Below are positions 43,030-51,216 of a DNA stretch of 64,000 nt, one piece after another. The stretch is from NCBI GenBank assembly GCA_037444685.1, contig JBBILX010000002.1:1-64000 (forward strand), written 5' to 3'. A program made the translations under genes and the position numbers. Source of the DNA: UBA964 sp037444685 (lineage in GTDB: Bacteria; Pseudomonadota; Gammaproteobacteria; Steroidobacterales; Steroidobacteraceae). The notes beneath the pieces are model-generated. The model did no database searches. It saw only the letters and a program-made list of their open reading frames with translations, and had not been told where the DNA came from. Each line of letters starts with the position of its first letter. The stretch's first letter is position 1.

Positions 43030-43728
43030 TCAGCGCGGCTCGCTACGCAGACCCTCGGCTGGGCGCACCGCACGCGCGCGGTCGAGCTGACTCTTGAGGG
43101 CCCGGGCCCAGCCCTCGGCGGCCTCGCGCGCCGCCCGGTCGTTGTCGAGCTGCGTCGTCCACGTGAACCACGTGTCCTCCGGATCCTCGTAGCGGTCGAG
43201 CACACGCGCGATCAGGGCGCCGCTCGCCGCATCGCGGAGCTCCGCCACGAGCGTCATCTCACCCGTCGAGCGCGTGTAGGTCAGCGTCCGCGACGCGCGC
43301 GGCACATCCGGCGCATTGAGATAAAGGTCGCGGATCTCGGCCTTGACGCGCAGCACGTCATCGCCTGGCTCGTCGACGATCCGATAGCCCCCCTTCTCGA
43401 GTTCAGCGATGAACGCCTTGCGCAGTACGCGCCCGAGGTCGTCACGGATCTTGGCCTTCTCGCGCGCATCGAGCGCGCGACCGGCCGGCCGCGGATCCCA
43501 GCGGCGGTCGAAGGAGATCTCGAGCGGGTCGAGCAGCACGCTGCGATAGCGTGCGAGGTCGGCATCGGGCTGGACCAGCACCTGCTGCAGTCCGCGCACC
43601 TCGACGGGCACGAGACCCTCGGCGTTCGGTGCGCCACCCGGGCCGTCCTGAGGCGCCGCCGAGAGGCCAGCGCCTCCACCCAGCAGGAACGCAGTCAGCA
43701 CGAGAGCAGGCAGGTCGGGACGACGCAT
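43030..43728 (-). CDS. Exported DUF3313-like protein
   Basis: A 232-residue protein with a signal peptide (LPALVLTAFLLGGGAGLSAA). ARYRSVLLDPLEISFDRRW near 60-78, KAFIAELEKGGYRIVDEPG near 108 and a C-terminal Trp-rich YEDPEDTWFTWTTQLDN fit DUF3313, a family of envelope lipoproteins; here no lipobox Cys is seen. It converges on the small gene at 42793. Function unknown. Confidence 0.65.
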   Translation of the reverse strand: MRRPDLPALVLTAFLLGGGAGLSAAPQDGPGGAPNAEGLVPVEVRGLQQVLVQPDADLARYRSVLLDPLEISFDRRWDPRPAGRALDAREKAKIRDDLGRVLRKAFIAELEKGGYRIVDEPGDDVLRVKAEIRDLYLNAPDVPRASRTLTYTRSTGEMTLVAELRDAASGALIARVLDRYEDPEDTWFTWTTQLDNDRAAREAAEGWARALKSQLDRARAVRPAEGLRSEPR

Positions 43729-43818
43729 CGCGTGATCCTCCGATGGGTGACGAGCGGACTGATCAACAATTTGGACCGCGGAACGGAATCGCAGTTCCCG
43801 CTGCGCGCTCGCGCTGCC

Positions 43819-45738
43819 TCACTCGAACTCGATCAGCTTCCGCCCTTCCCCGACCCGCTCGCCTACCGCGCAGTGCACTGCCCGCACGGCACCCGCCCGC
43901 GGTGCCTTGATCGCATGCTCCATCTTCATCGCCTCGAGCACCAGCAGCCGCTGGCCGGCCTCGACCCGATCGCCGACCCCGACGGCGACCTGCACGACGA
44001 CCCCTGGCAGCTTCGCGACGAGCCCGCCGTCGGCCGACATCGCAGAGCCGACCGAGTGGCGAGGGTCGTCGGGGACGAGCTGATACTTCTCGGCGCCCTG
44101 CCAGACGAGCACCTCGTCGGCGCCCGCCTCGACGGTGATCGCGGAGGCCGCAGCGACGCCTTCGGCGCCTGCTGCGCCCGTCGCTGCACCGCCACCGCTG
44201 AGCGATTCGACGCGATAGACATGGTTGCGCCAGCGGAACGTCGCCGCCTGCGGGGCGGTGAGGTTCAGTCGGAACGCATCACCGAGCTCCCAAGGCGAGG
44301 GCCGCTCGATCGAGCGCGCGGCGGCTTGCGGCAAGCCGTGCAGCGCCCTCGCCGCCTCCCGCAGGACGGGCTCAGGCGGTGCGGCGGGCGCGGCCAGTGC
44401 GGTCGCCTGCTCGTCGAGGAACCCCGTGCCGACGCCGCCCGCGGCGAAAGCCGGCGTCGCGAGCGCGCGGGCGAGCCAGCCGACGTTGTCGGCGACTCCG
44501 GCGAACCGGGTCGCAGCAAGGGCCCTGCGCAGCCGCGCGAGTGCCTCGCCGCGGTCGCGGCCGTGGGCAATGATCTTGCCGAGCAGTGAATCGTAATCCG
44601 GAGGCACCGTGTCGCCGGCAACGAAACCAGCGTCGACGCGAACCCCGGCGTGCCGCTCGGGCCAGTCGGCGCGGCGCAGCCTCCCGGCGCTTGGCGCGAA
44701 CTGCGCGTCGGGATCTTCTGCACAGACGCGCACCTCGATCGCATGGCCGCGCGGCTCGAGCGCCGCCTGCGTGAACGGCAACCGTTCGCCCGCCGCGATG
44801 CGCAGCTGCCACTCGACGAGGTCGAGGCCATGGATCGCCTCGGTGACCGGATGCTCGACCTGCAGCCGCGTGTTCATCTCCATCAACCAGAACTCGCCGC
44901 CCTGGTAGAGGAACTCGACCGTGCCGGCACTCGTGTAGCGGATGCGGCGCGCGACCGTCACGGCGGCCGCGTGCAGCCGCTCGCGGACGGCCGGTTCGAT
45001 GCCGGGCGCTGGCGCCTCCTCGATGAGCTTCTGGTGCCGGCGTTGCACCGAACAGTCGCGGGTGCCGAGGTGCAGCACCTGCCCGTGCACATCGGCAAGC
45101 ACCTGCACCTCGACGTGGCGCGGTGCCGGCAGATAGCGCTCGAGCAGCAGCGTCGGATCGGCGAATGCGCTGACCGCGAGCCGGCGTGCCGCCTCGAGCG
45201 CGCCGCGCAGCTGTGCCCAGTCGGTGACGATCTGCATGCCCTTGCCGCCGCCGCCGCCCGACGGCTTGACGACCAGCGGCAGGCCGATGCCGCGCGCCTC
45301 GCGTTCGAGATCGCTGAGTTCCTGCGCGTCGCCGTGATAGCCCGGCAGCAGCGGCACGCCCGCCTCGGCCATCGCCTGCTTCGCGGCACGCTTCGAGCCC
45401 ATTGCCTCAATCGCCGCGATCGGAGGGCCGACGAAGACCATGCTGGCCGCGGCGCAGGCGGCCGCGAATGCCGGATTCTCGGACAGGAAGCCGTAGCCGG
45501 GATGGATCGCCTCGACGCCCTCGGCGCGCGCGGCAGCGATCACGCGCTCGATCGCGAGATAACTCTCGCGCGGCGGGGCGGGTCCGACATGCACGGCGAC
45601 GTCGGCGAGCCGCGTGTGCAGCGCGCCGGCGTCGGCATCGGAGTAGACCGCCACGGTGCGCAGGCCGAGCCGCCGCGCCGTGCGGATGATCCGGCAGGCG
45701 ATCTCGCCGCGGTTCGCGATCAGCAGCGACTCGAACAT
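43819..45738 (-). CDS. liuD: Methylcrotonyl-CoA carboxylase biotin-containing alpha subunit
   Basis: The 639-residue protein carries a biotin carboxylase domain (about 1-450: LIANRGEIACRIIRTARRLG at the start, GGGGKGM near 165, EMNTRLQVEHPVTEAI near 290) and a C-terminal biotinyl domain with the AMKMEH attachment site near 603. It carboxylates biotin with ATP and bicarbonate for leucine degradation. The start MFESLLIANR at 45738 is eight bases from the liuB stop. Propionyl- or geranyl-CoA carboxylase would look similar; the liuB and liuA neighbours favour methylcrotonyl-CoA. Confidence 0.85.
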   Translation of the reverse strand: MFESLLIANRGEIACRIIRTARRLGLRTVAVYSDADAGALHTRLADVAVHVGPAPPRESYLAIERVIAAARAEGVEAIHPGYGFLSENPAFAAACAAASMVFVGPPIAAIEAMGSKRAAKQAMAEAGVPLLPGYHGDAQELSDLEREARGIGLPLVVKPSGGGGGKGMQIVTDWAQLRGALEAARRLAVSAFADPTLLLERYLPAPRHVEVQVLADVHGQVLHLGTRDCSVQRRHQKLIEEAPAPGIEPAVRERLHAAAVTVARRIRYTSAGTVEFLYQGGEFWLMEMNTRLQVEHPVTEAIHGLDLVEWQLRIAAGERLPFTQAALEPRGHAIEVRVCAEDPDAQFAPSAGRLRRADWPERHAGVRVDAGFVAGDTVPPDYDSLLGKIIAHGRDRGEALARLRRALAATRFAGVADNVGWLARALATPAFAAGGVGTGFLDEQATALAAPAAPPEPVLREAARALHGLPQAAARSIERPSPWELGDAFRLNLTAPQAATFRWRNHVYRVESLSGGGAATGAAGAEGVAAASAITVEAGADEVLVWQGAEKYQLVPDDPRHSVGSAMSADGGLVAKLPGVVVQVAVGVGDRVEAGQRLLVLEAMKMEHAIKAPRAGAVRAVHCAVGERVGEGRKLIEFE

Positions 45739-45746
45739 CGCCGCGC

Positions 45747-47354
45747 TCACATCCGGAAGACGCCGAAGCGCGTCTCGGCGACCGGCGCGTTGCGCGCCAT
45801 CGCGAGACCGAGCGCGAGCACCCGGCGCGTGTCGAGCGGGTCGATCACACCGTCGTCCCAGAGCCGCGCGCTCGCGTAATAGGGATGCCCCTGGCGCTCG
45901 TACTGGGCGCGGATCGGCTCGGTCAGCGCCGCCTCCTGCTCGGCCGACAGCGGCGACTGGCCCGCGGCGGCGAGCTGGTCGCGCCGGATCGTCAGCAGCA
46001 CGTTCGCGGCCTGCTCCCCACCCATGACCGAGGTGCGCGCGTTCGGCCACTGCCACAGCAGGCGCGGCGAATAGGCGCGCCCGCACATTGCATAGTTGCC
46101 GGCGCCGTAGCTGCCACCAACGATCACGGTGAACTTCGGCACCTGCGCGCAGGCGACTGCCGTCACCATCTTCGCCCCGTCCTTGGCGATGCCGCCGGCC
46201 TCGGCCCTGCGACCGACCATGAACCCCGTGATGTTCTGCAGGAACACGAGCGGGATCTGCTCGCGCGCACAGAGCTCGATGAAATGCGCGCCCTTCAGGG
46301 CGCTCTCACTGAACAGGATCCCGTTGTTGGCGATGAGACCCACCGGGTACCCGCACAGGTCGGCGAAGCCACAGACCAGCGTGGTGCCGTAGAGCTGCTT
46401 GAACTCCTCGAAGTGTGACTCGTCGACGATGCGCGCGATCAGCTCGCGGACATCCCAGGGGTGGCGCGGGTTCGCCGGCACCATGCCGTAGATCTCGGCC
46501 GGATCGTAGGCCGGCTCGCGCGGCGTCCGCGGCGGGCGCGTGTCCGGGCCGGGCCGGAGCCGCGCAACGATCCGCCGCGCCATGGCGAGCGCGTGCGCGT
46601 CGTCCTCTGCGTAGTGATCGCAGACCCCCGATTCGCGGCAGTGCACGTCGGCGCCGCCAAGCGACTCGGCGTCGACCTCCTCACCGGTCGCGGCCTTGAC
46701 GAGCGGCGGCCCGCCGAGGAACACCTGCCCGGCACCGCGGACGATGACGTTCTCGTCGCTCATGGCCGGCTGGTAGGCGCCCCCGGCGGTGCAGTTGCCG
46801 TGCACGACGGCGATCTGCGCGATGCCGGCGGCCGACAGCCGCGCCTGGTTGAAGAAGATCCGGCCGAAGTGATCGCGGTCGGGGAAGACCTCGTCCTGCG
46901 CCGGCAGATAGGCGCCGCCGCTCTCGACGAGATAGACGCACGGCAGACGGTTCTCGGCAGCGATCTCCTGCGCGCGCAGGTGCTTCTTGACCGTGAGCGG
47001 GTAGTAGGTGCCGCCCTTGACTGTCGGATCGTTGGCGATCACGAGGCATTCGCGACCGCTGATCCGCCCGACCCCCGTGATGATGCCGGCGCCGGGGACC
47101 TCGCCACCGTAGAGGCCATGCGCGGCGAGCTGCGAGAACTCGAGGAACGGCGCGCCGGGATCGAGCAGCAGGTCGATGCGCTGGCGCGCCAGGAGCCGTC
47201 CACGGCCGAGATGCCTCTCGACCGCCTTGTCGCTGCCGCCCTTTGCCACGGCCGTCACCTCGGCCTTCAGATCGGCCACGAGCGCCCGCATCGCGGCCTG
47301 GTTCGCCGCGAACTCGGCGCTGCGCGGATCGATCCGGGACGCGAGTCGTGCCAT
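45747..47354 (-). CDS. liuB: Methylcrotonyl-CoA carboxylase carboxyltransferase beta subunit
   Basis: A 535-residue crotonase-fold carboxyltransferase. It starts MARLASRIDPRSAEF, followed by RLLARQRIDLLLDPG, VIANDPTVKGGTYYPLTVKK, LVESGGAYLPAQ and FLQNITGFMVG, all typical of MCCase beta (liuB). It transfers CO2 from biotin of LiuD to 3-methylcrotonyl-CoA. The promoter and operator lie directly upstream at 47388-47416, shared with liuA. Confidence 0.9.
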   Translation of the reverse strand: MARLASRIDPRSAEFAANQAAMRALVADLKAEVTAVAKGGSDKAVERHLGRGRLLARQRIDLLLDPGAPFLEFSQLAAHGLYGGEVPGAGIITGVGRISGRECLVIANDPTVKGGTYYPLTVKKHLRAQEIAAENRLPCVYLVESGGAYLPAQDEVFPDRDHFGRIFFNQARLSAAGIAQIAVVHGNCTAGGAYQPAMSDENVIVRGAGQVFLGGPPLVKAATGEEVDAESLGGADVHCRESGVCDHYAEDDAHALAMARRIVARLRPGPDTRPPRTPREPAYDPAEIYGMVPANPRHPWDVRELIARIVDESHFEEFKQLYGTTLVCGFADLCGYPVGLIANNGILFSESALKGAHFIELCAREQIPLVFLQNITGFMVGRRAEAGGIAKDGAKMVTAVACAQVPKFTVIVGGSYGAGNYAMCGRAYSPRLLWQWPNARTSVMGGEQAANVLLTIRRDQLAAAGQSPLSAEQEAALTEPIRAQYERQGHPYYASARLWDDGVIDPLDTRRVLALGLAMARNAPVAETRFGVFRM

Positions 47355-47369
47355 GTGATGAGCTGCCTC

Positions 47370-47416
47370 GTTGGCCGGCTTGCTCCTATTATCGGATTGT
47401 CCGACAATTAATGCCA
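47370..47416. promoter_or_regulatory. Divergent liuB/liuA promoter region
   Basis: For liuA (plus): TTGCTC (47380-47385 area) and GACAAT (47403-47408), 17 bases apart, start near 47415. For liuB (minus): -10 GATAAT at 47393-47388 with a weak -35 17 bases upstream. Both overlap the palindrome at 47396-47408. The predicted start makes the ATG at 47411 an unlikely initiation codon for liuA. Confidence 0.45.
47396..47408. promoter_or_regulatory. Palindromic operator, likely for the GntR regulator
   Basis: ATTGTC-C-GACAAT is a perfect 6-1-6 inverted repeat, and an overlapping TCGGA-TTG-TCCGA repeat adds symmetry. TTGTCnGACAA-type sites are typical of FadR-subfamily GntR proteins, and such a gene is the last of the liuA operon. 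It overlaps the -10 of liuA and the spacer of liuB, so binding would repress both directions. Confidence 0.65.
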
Positions 47417-47458
47417 GTCTGGACCGCACCGGTCGACGCCACGGCCTCGAGAACGCCC

Positions 47459-48601
47459 ATGCAACTGCCCGATGAAATCGAGGAACTGCGCGAGGCCGTG
47501 CGCCGACTGGCCGCCGAGCGGATCGCCCCGCGGGCCGATGCGATCGACCGCAGCAACGAGTTCCCGCGCGACCTCTGGCCGCTGCTCGGCGCACAGGGCC
47601 TGCTCGGCATCACGGTGCCTGAGCGCTGGGGCGGCGCCGGCCTCGGCTATCTCGCCCACGTCGTCGCCATGGAGGAGATCTCGCGCGCCTCGGGCGCGGT
47701 GGGCCTCTCCTACGGTGCGCACTCGAACCTCTGCGTCAACCAGATTCGCCTCAACGGCACGGACGCGCAGCGCGACCGTTACCTGCCAGGGCTCGTCAGC
47801 GGCGAGCACGTCGGCGCGCTCGCGATGTCCGAGGCCGGCGCCGGCTCCGACGTCGTCTCGATGAAGCTGTGCGCCGAGCGGCACGGCGATCGCTACGTGC
47901 TCAACGGCACCAAGATGTGGATTACGAATGGCCCCGAGGCCGATGTCCTCGTGGTCTACGCGAAGACCGACCCGACCGCCGGCGCCGCCGGCATCACGGC
48001 CTTCATCGTCGAAAGCGGCTTTGCCGGCTTCAGCGCAGGCGCCAGGCTCGACAAGCTCGGCATGCGCGGCTCGCCGACCAGCGAGCTCGTGTTCGAGGAC
48101 TGTGAGGTGCCGGCCGGGAACGTGCTCGGCGCGATCGGCGGTGGCGTGCGCGTGCTCATGAGCGGCCTCGACTACGAGCGCGTCGTGCTCGCCGGCGGTC
48201 CGCTCGGACTCATGCAGGCCGCGCTCGATCTCGTGCTGCCCTATGTGCGCGAGCGCCCCCAGTTTGGCGTACCGATCGGCAGTTTCGAGCTCATCCAGGC
48301 CAAGGTCGCCGACCTCTACACCGAACTCGCCGCGAGTCGCGCCTATGTCTACGATGTCGCCGCTGCCTGCGACGCCGGACGCGTCACGCGCGCCGACGCC
48401 GCGGGCTGCATCCTCTACGCCGCCGAACGCGCGACGAAGGCTGCGCTCGAGGCCATCCAGGCGCTCGGCGGCAATGGCTACATCAACGACTATCCGGCCG
48501 GCCGGCTGCTCCGCGATGCCAAGCTCTACGAGATCGGCGCCGGCACCCAGGAGATCCGCCGCATGCTGATCGGCCGCGAGCTGATCGGCCGCGTCGCATG
48601 A
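47459..48601 (+). CDS. liuA: Isovaleryl-CoA dehydrogenase
   Basis: A 380-residue FAD acyl-CoA dehydrogenase. GALAMSEAGAGSDVVSM near 120, YVLNGTKMWITNG near 147, GLDYERVVLAGGPLGLMQ near 240 with the catalytic Glu placed as in isovaleryl-CoA dehydrogenase, and YEIGAGTQEIRRMLIGREL near the end (Gly where medium-chain enzymes have Glu). It makes 3-methylcrotonyl-CoA, the substrate of LiuBD. ATG 47459 was chosen over 47411 because the latter lies inside the operator/promoter. Confidence 0.9.
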   Translation: MQLPDEIEELREAVRRLAAERIAPRADAIDRSNEFPRDLWPLLGAQGLLGITVPERWGGAGLGYLAHVVAMEEISRASGAVGLSYGAHSNLCVNQIRLNGTDAQRDRYLPGLVSGEHVGALAMSEAGAGSDVVSMKLCAERHGDRYVLNGTKMWITNGPEADVLVVYAKTDPTAGAAGITAFIVESGFAGFSAGARLDKLGMRGSPTSELVFEDCEVPAGNVLGAIGGGVRVLMSGLDYERVVLAGGPLGLMQAALDLVLPYVRERPQFGVPIGSFELIQAKVADLYTELAASRAYVYDVAAACDAGRVTRADAAGCILYAAERATKAALEAIQALGGNGYINDYPAGRLLRDAKLYEIGAGTQEIRRMLIGRELIGRVA

Positions 48602-49398
48602 GCCGTCCCGCCGACACCCTCGAGGCACCTGCGCCGCCCTCGCCACCGCGCTTCGCGCCGGTCCGCGCCGAACCTGCCTACCGGCGCGTCGCGCTCGCGA
48701 TCAGCGAGCGGATCCTCGCGCGCACGCTCCGCGACGGCGAGCCACTGCCGACCGAGACCGAACTCGCCGCGCAGCTCGGCGTGCATCGCTCGACGCTCCG
48801 CGAGGCACTGCGCGAGCTTGAGAGCCATGGCCTGCTCGAGCGACGCAAGGGCTCGAAGAGACTCGTCGTCAGCCGCCCTGCGCCCGAGGCCATCGCGCGC
48901 GGCGTCAGCCGTGCGCTCGCGCTGCAGGACGTCACCATCGCCGAGATCTACGAGGCTCTGCTCGTGCTGATGCCGCCGCTCGCCGAGGCCGCGGCCCGGC
49001 GCCGCAGTGCCGCCGAGCTCGCAGCCATCGAGGCGGCCGCTGCGCGCTTCGCGACCGTAGCCGGAGAGAGCGCGCCCGGCGCCTCGGCGTCGACCGGGTC
49101 GGCCGTCGCCGCCGTCGGCGCCTTCTTCCGGGCGCTTGCCGCCGCGAGCGGCAATCGCGCGCTCGCGCTGATGCATGAGCCGCTGCTGCAGCTGCTGCAG
49201 AGATCGCTAATCCTGATGATCGACCGCGCGCCGAACGCCCGCGCCCGCATCGCGCGCGCGCAGCGCGAACTCTGCGCGGCCTTGGGCGCTCAGGATGCCG
49301 GCAGCGCGGCGGACTGGATGGGCAAGCACGTCCGCGACTTTCGGCGCGGCTTCGAGCTCGCCGGCATCGACCTTCGGCTGCGGGTAGCGGTTGCCTGA
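48598..49398 (+). CDS. GntR-family (FadR-like, FCD) transcriptional regulator
   Basis: A 266-residue regulator: winged helix about 28-95 (LPTETELAAQLGVHRSTLREALR) and a helical FCD ligand domain (about 115-250) with the IYEALLVLMPPLAEAAA start. The start overlaps the liuA stop by four bases (ATGA), so it is co-expressed with liuA. With the palindrome in the liuB/liuA promoter it is the likely local repressor, binding an acyl-CoA or organic acid; this replaces the MerR-type LiuR or TetR-type LiuQ found elsewhere. Confidence 0.85.
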   Translation: MSRPADTLEAPAPPSPPRFAPVRAEPAYRRVALAISERILARTLRDGEPLPTETELAAQLGVHRSTLREALRELESHGLLERRKGSKRLVVSRPAPEAIARGVSRALALQDVTIAEIYEALLVLMPPLAEAAARRRSAAELAAIEAAAARFATVAGESAPGASASTGSAVAAVGAFFRALAAASGNRALALMHEPLLQLLQRSLILMIDRAPNARARIARAQRELCAALGAQDAGSAADWMGKHVRDFRRGFELAGIDLRLRVAVA

Positions 49399-49416
49399 AC
49401 CGCCTCCCGCCGGGGT

Positions 49417-50913
49417 TCACGAGATCGTCTTCGAGACGAGACTGGTCGTCGCGCTCTCGACGCCCTGCGAATTGACCGCCCGCATGCCGAAATACCAGGT
49501 CCCGGCCGGCAGGTTGTCGATGACGTAGGTCGTCAGGCCCGGGTTGTTGAGCGTGATGACGCTGGTCAGCGCGCTCGGACTCGTGCCGTAGAGGATCTTG
49601 TAGCCGGCGAGGTTCGTCAGCGCGCTGCCGTCGGTGTTCTGCGTCGGCGCGGTCCAGGTCAGCGTCGCGCTGCCCGTCACGGGCGGTTGCACCGTGATCG
49701 AGAATGCCGGCAGCGACGCCGTGCCGCCGCGCCCGTCGCTGACGCTGATCACGATGTTCGAATACGTGCCCGCGTTGGTCGCAGTCGGTGTGCCCGACAG
49801 GCGGCCCGTCGACGTCGAGAACGTCGCCCAGCTCGGCCGGTTCTGGATGCTGAAGCTCAGCGTGTCGCCGTCCGGATCGGACGCCGTCGGCTGGAACGAG
49901 TAGGCCGCACCCGCCTGCACCGACGTCGCCGGCGTGCCCGATATCGTCGGCGCGCGGTTCGCCGCCGCGCTCACCGTGATCGAGAACGCCGGCAGCGACG
50001 CCGTGCCGCCGCGCCCGTCGCTGACGCTGATCACGATGTTGCCGAACGTGCCCGCAGCGCTTGGTGTGCCCGACAGGCGGCCCGTCGACGTCGAGAACGT
50101 CGCCCAGCTCGGCCGGTTCTGGATGCTGAAGCTCAGCGTGTCGCCGTCCGGATCGGAGGCCGTCGGCTGGAACGAGTAGGCCGCACCCGCCTGCACCGAC
50201 GTCGCCGGCGTGCCCGATATCGTCGGCGCGCGGTTCGCCGGCTGGGTCACCGAAATCGAGAAGGCCGCCAGCGAGGCGCTCGCCTGCCCGTCGCTGACGC
50301 TGATGACGATGTTGCTGAAGGTGCCGACGTCACCGGCGCTTGGTGTCCCACTGAGCCTTCCGGTGCTGCTGCTGAACGTCGCCCAGCGCGGCACGTTCGT
50401 GATCACGAAGGTCAGCGCATCGCCGTTCGGATCCTGGGCGCTCGGCTGAAAGACGTACGCCTGGCCCACCACGACGGACGTCGCCGGCGCGCCCGAGATC
50501 ACCGGAGGCTGATTCGGCGGCGGCTGCGCCGCCTGACGCGCGAGCACACGAATGCGGAACGGGCCGATGCTGCCCTGCGAATCAGGCGTGCGTGCATAGA
50601 TGATGATCGGTGCGGTCTCGCCCACGTCGGCATCGGACGGCGTACCGCGCAGCTCGCCGGTCGCCGTATCGAAGCTCGCCCAGCTCGGCTTGCCCGAGAT
50701 CTCGAACGTGACGGAGGCCCCGTTGGCATTCACGGTGGGACGGAAGCTGTAGAGCTGACCGGCCTGCACTTCCGTGGACGGGACGCCGCTGATCTGCGGC
50801 GGATTCGCCGAGTTCTCCTGCTCCCCGCCGCACGCGGACAGGGCCAGGGCGCTCACGGCGAGGATCGCGATGCCGCGGATCAGAGAGAAACCGCTCGAGG
50901 TCGGACTGCTCAT
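49417..50913 (-). CDS. Lipoprotein with tandem Ig-like (He_PIG) domains and a fibronectin III end
   Basis: A 498-residue cell-surface lipoprotein: signal and lipobox (LALSACGG, Cys near 28), four Ig-like/cadherin-like domains of 90-100 residues (each with ISGxPxTxVxxG, the DPDGDTLSFSI strand and an SVSDG-type end), then a fibronectin type III domain (about 405-498). Domains three and four are nearly identical. Such modules bind other proteins or sugars at the surface. It is read toward the GntR gene. Confidence 0.8.
   Translation of the reverse strand: MSSPTSSGFSLIRGIAILAVSALALSACGGEQENSANPPQISGVPSTEVQAGQLYSFRPTVNANGASVTFEISGKPSWASFDTATGELRGTPSDADVGETAPIIIYARTPDSQGSIGPFRIRVLARQAAQPPPNQPPVISGAPATSVVVGQAYVFQPSAQDPNGDALTFVITNVPRWATFSSSTGRLSGTPSAGDVGTFSNIVISVSDGQASASLAAFSISVTQPANRAPTISGTPATSVQAGAAYSFQPTASDPDGDTLSFSIQNRPSWATFSTSTGRLSGTPSAAGTFGNIVISVSDGRGGTASLPAFSITVSAAANRAPTISGTPATSVQAGAAYSFQPTASDPDGDTLSFSIQNRPSWATFSTSTGRLSGTPTATNAGTYSNIVISVSDGRGGTASLPAFSITVQPPVTGSATLTWTAPTQNTDGSALTNLAGYKILYGTSPSALTSVITLNNPGLTTYVIDNLPAGTWYFGMRAVNSQGVESATTSLVSKTIS
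49687..50238 (-). repeat. Two tandem 276-base near-identical units inside the Ig-like lipoprotein gene
   Basis: The stretches 49787-49964 and 50063-50240 are almost base-for-base identical with an offset of 276, and the preceding parts (near 49690-49750 and 49966-50026) match as well. Few differences, such as GACGCC versus GAGGCC, are seen. The identity implies recent duplication or gene conversion. Confidence 0.8.
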
Positions 50914-51216
50914 GCGTGACTCATCTCGTCAAGCCGAAACCGAATCGGGTCTATGCCGCACGGGCCCGCTCGCTCGGGACTCTCGTTCCGTATCGGGATG
51001 CAGCAGCACACGCGCGAGGGACCTGCGGTGCCGGCAACCCCGCTATCTCGTCGCCCGACGAGACCGGAAGCTTTGCGTCCCCGCCTCGCGGCGGGTATGC
51101 CGTGCAGTGTCATTGGAACCGCAACGCGCGGGGGCGGCAATCTGTATCCGCGCGCCGACACCCAAGCTGAAGCGCCTTGTGACGCGTGTCACGCAGCGCG
51201 ACGGATCGCTTGGAAT
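50914..51216. other. Intergenic region upstream of the Ig-like lipoprotein gene
   Basis: No gene is supported in these 303 bases. It holds the promoter of the lipoprotein gene, not resolved here, and a CRP-like palindrome at 51178-51193. The end of manB borders it on the right. Confidence 0.5.
51178..51193. promoter_or_regulatory. Possible CRP/Vfr/Clp-type site
   Basis: TGTGACGCGTGTCACG has the TGTGA-N6-TCACA form with one end mismatch. It is about 265 bases from the lipoprotein start and downstream of manB, so the regulated gene is uncertain; the inverted repeat could instead be a transcript-end hairpin of manB. Confidence 0.3.

Noticed and set aside
47411..47458. Upstream ATG for isovaleryl-CoA dehydrogenase
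   Set aside because: It is two bases after the operator and before the predicted transcription start; the extra residues do not match the family.
49687..50240. Repeat array considered as CRISPR
   Set aside because: The repeats are long, coding and lack spacers; they are protein domains.
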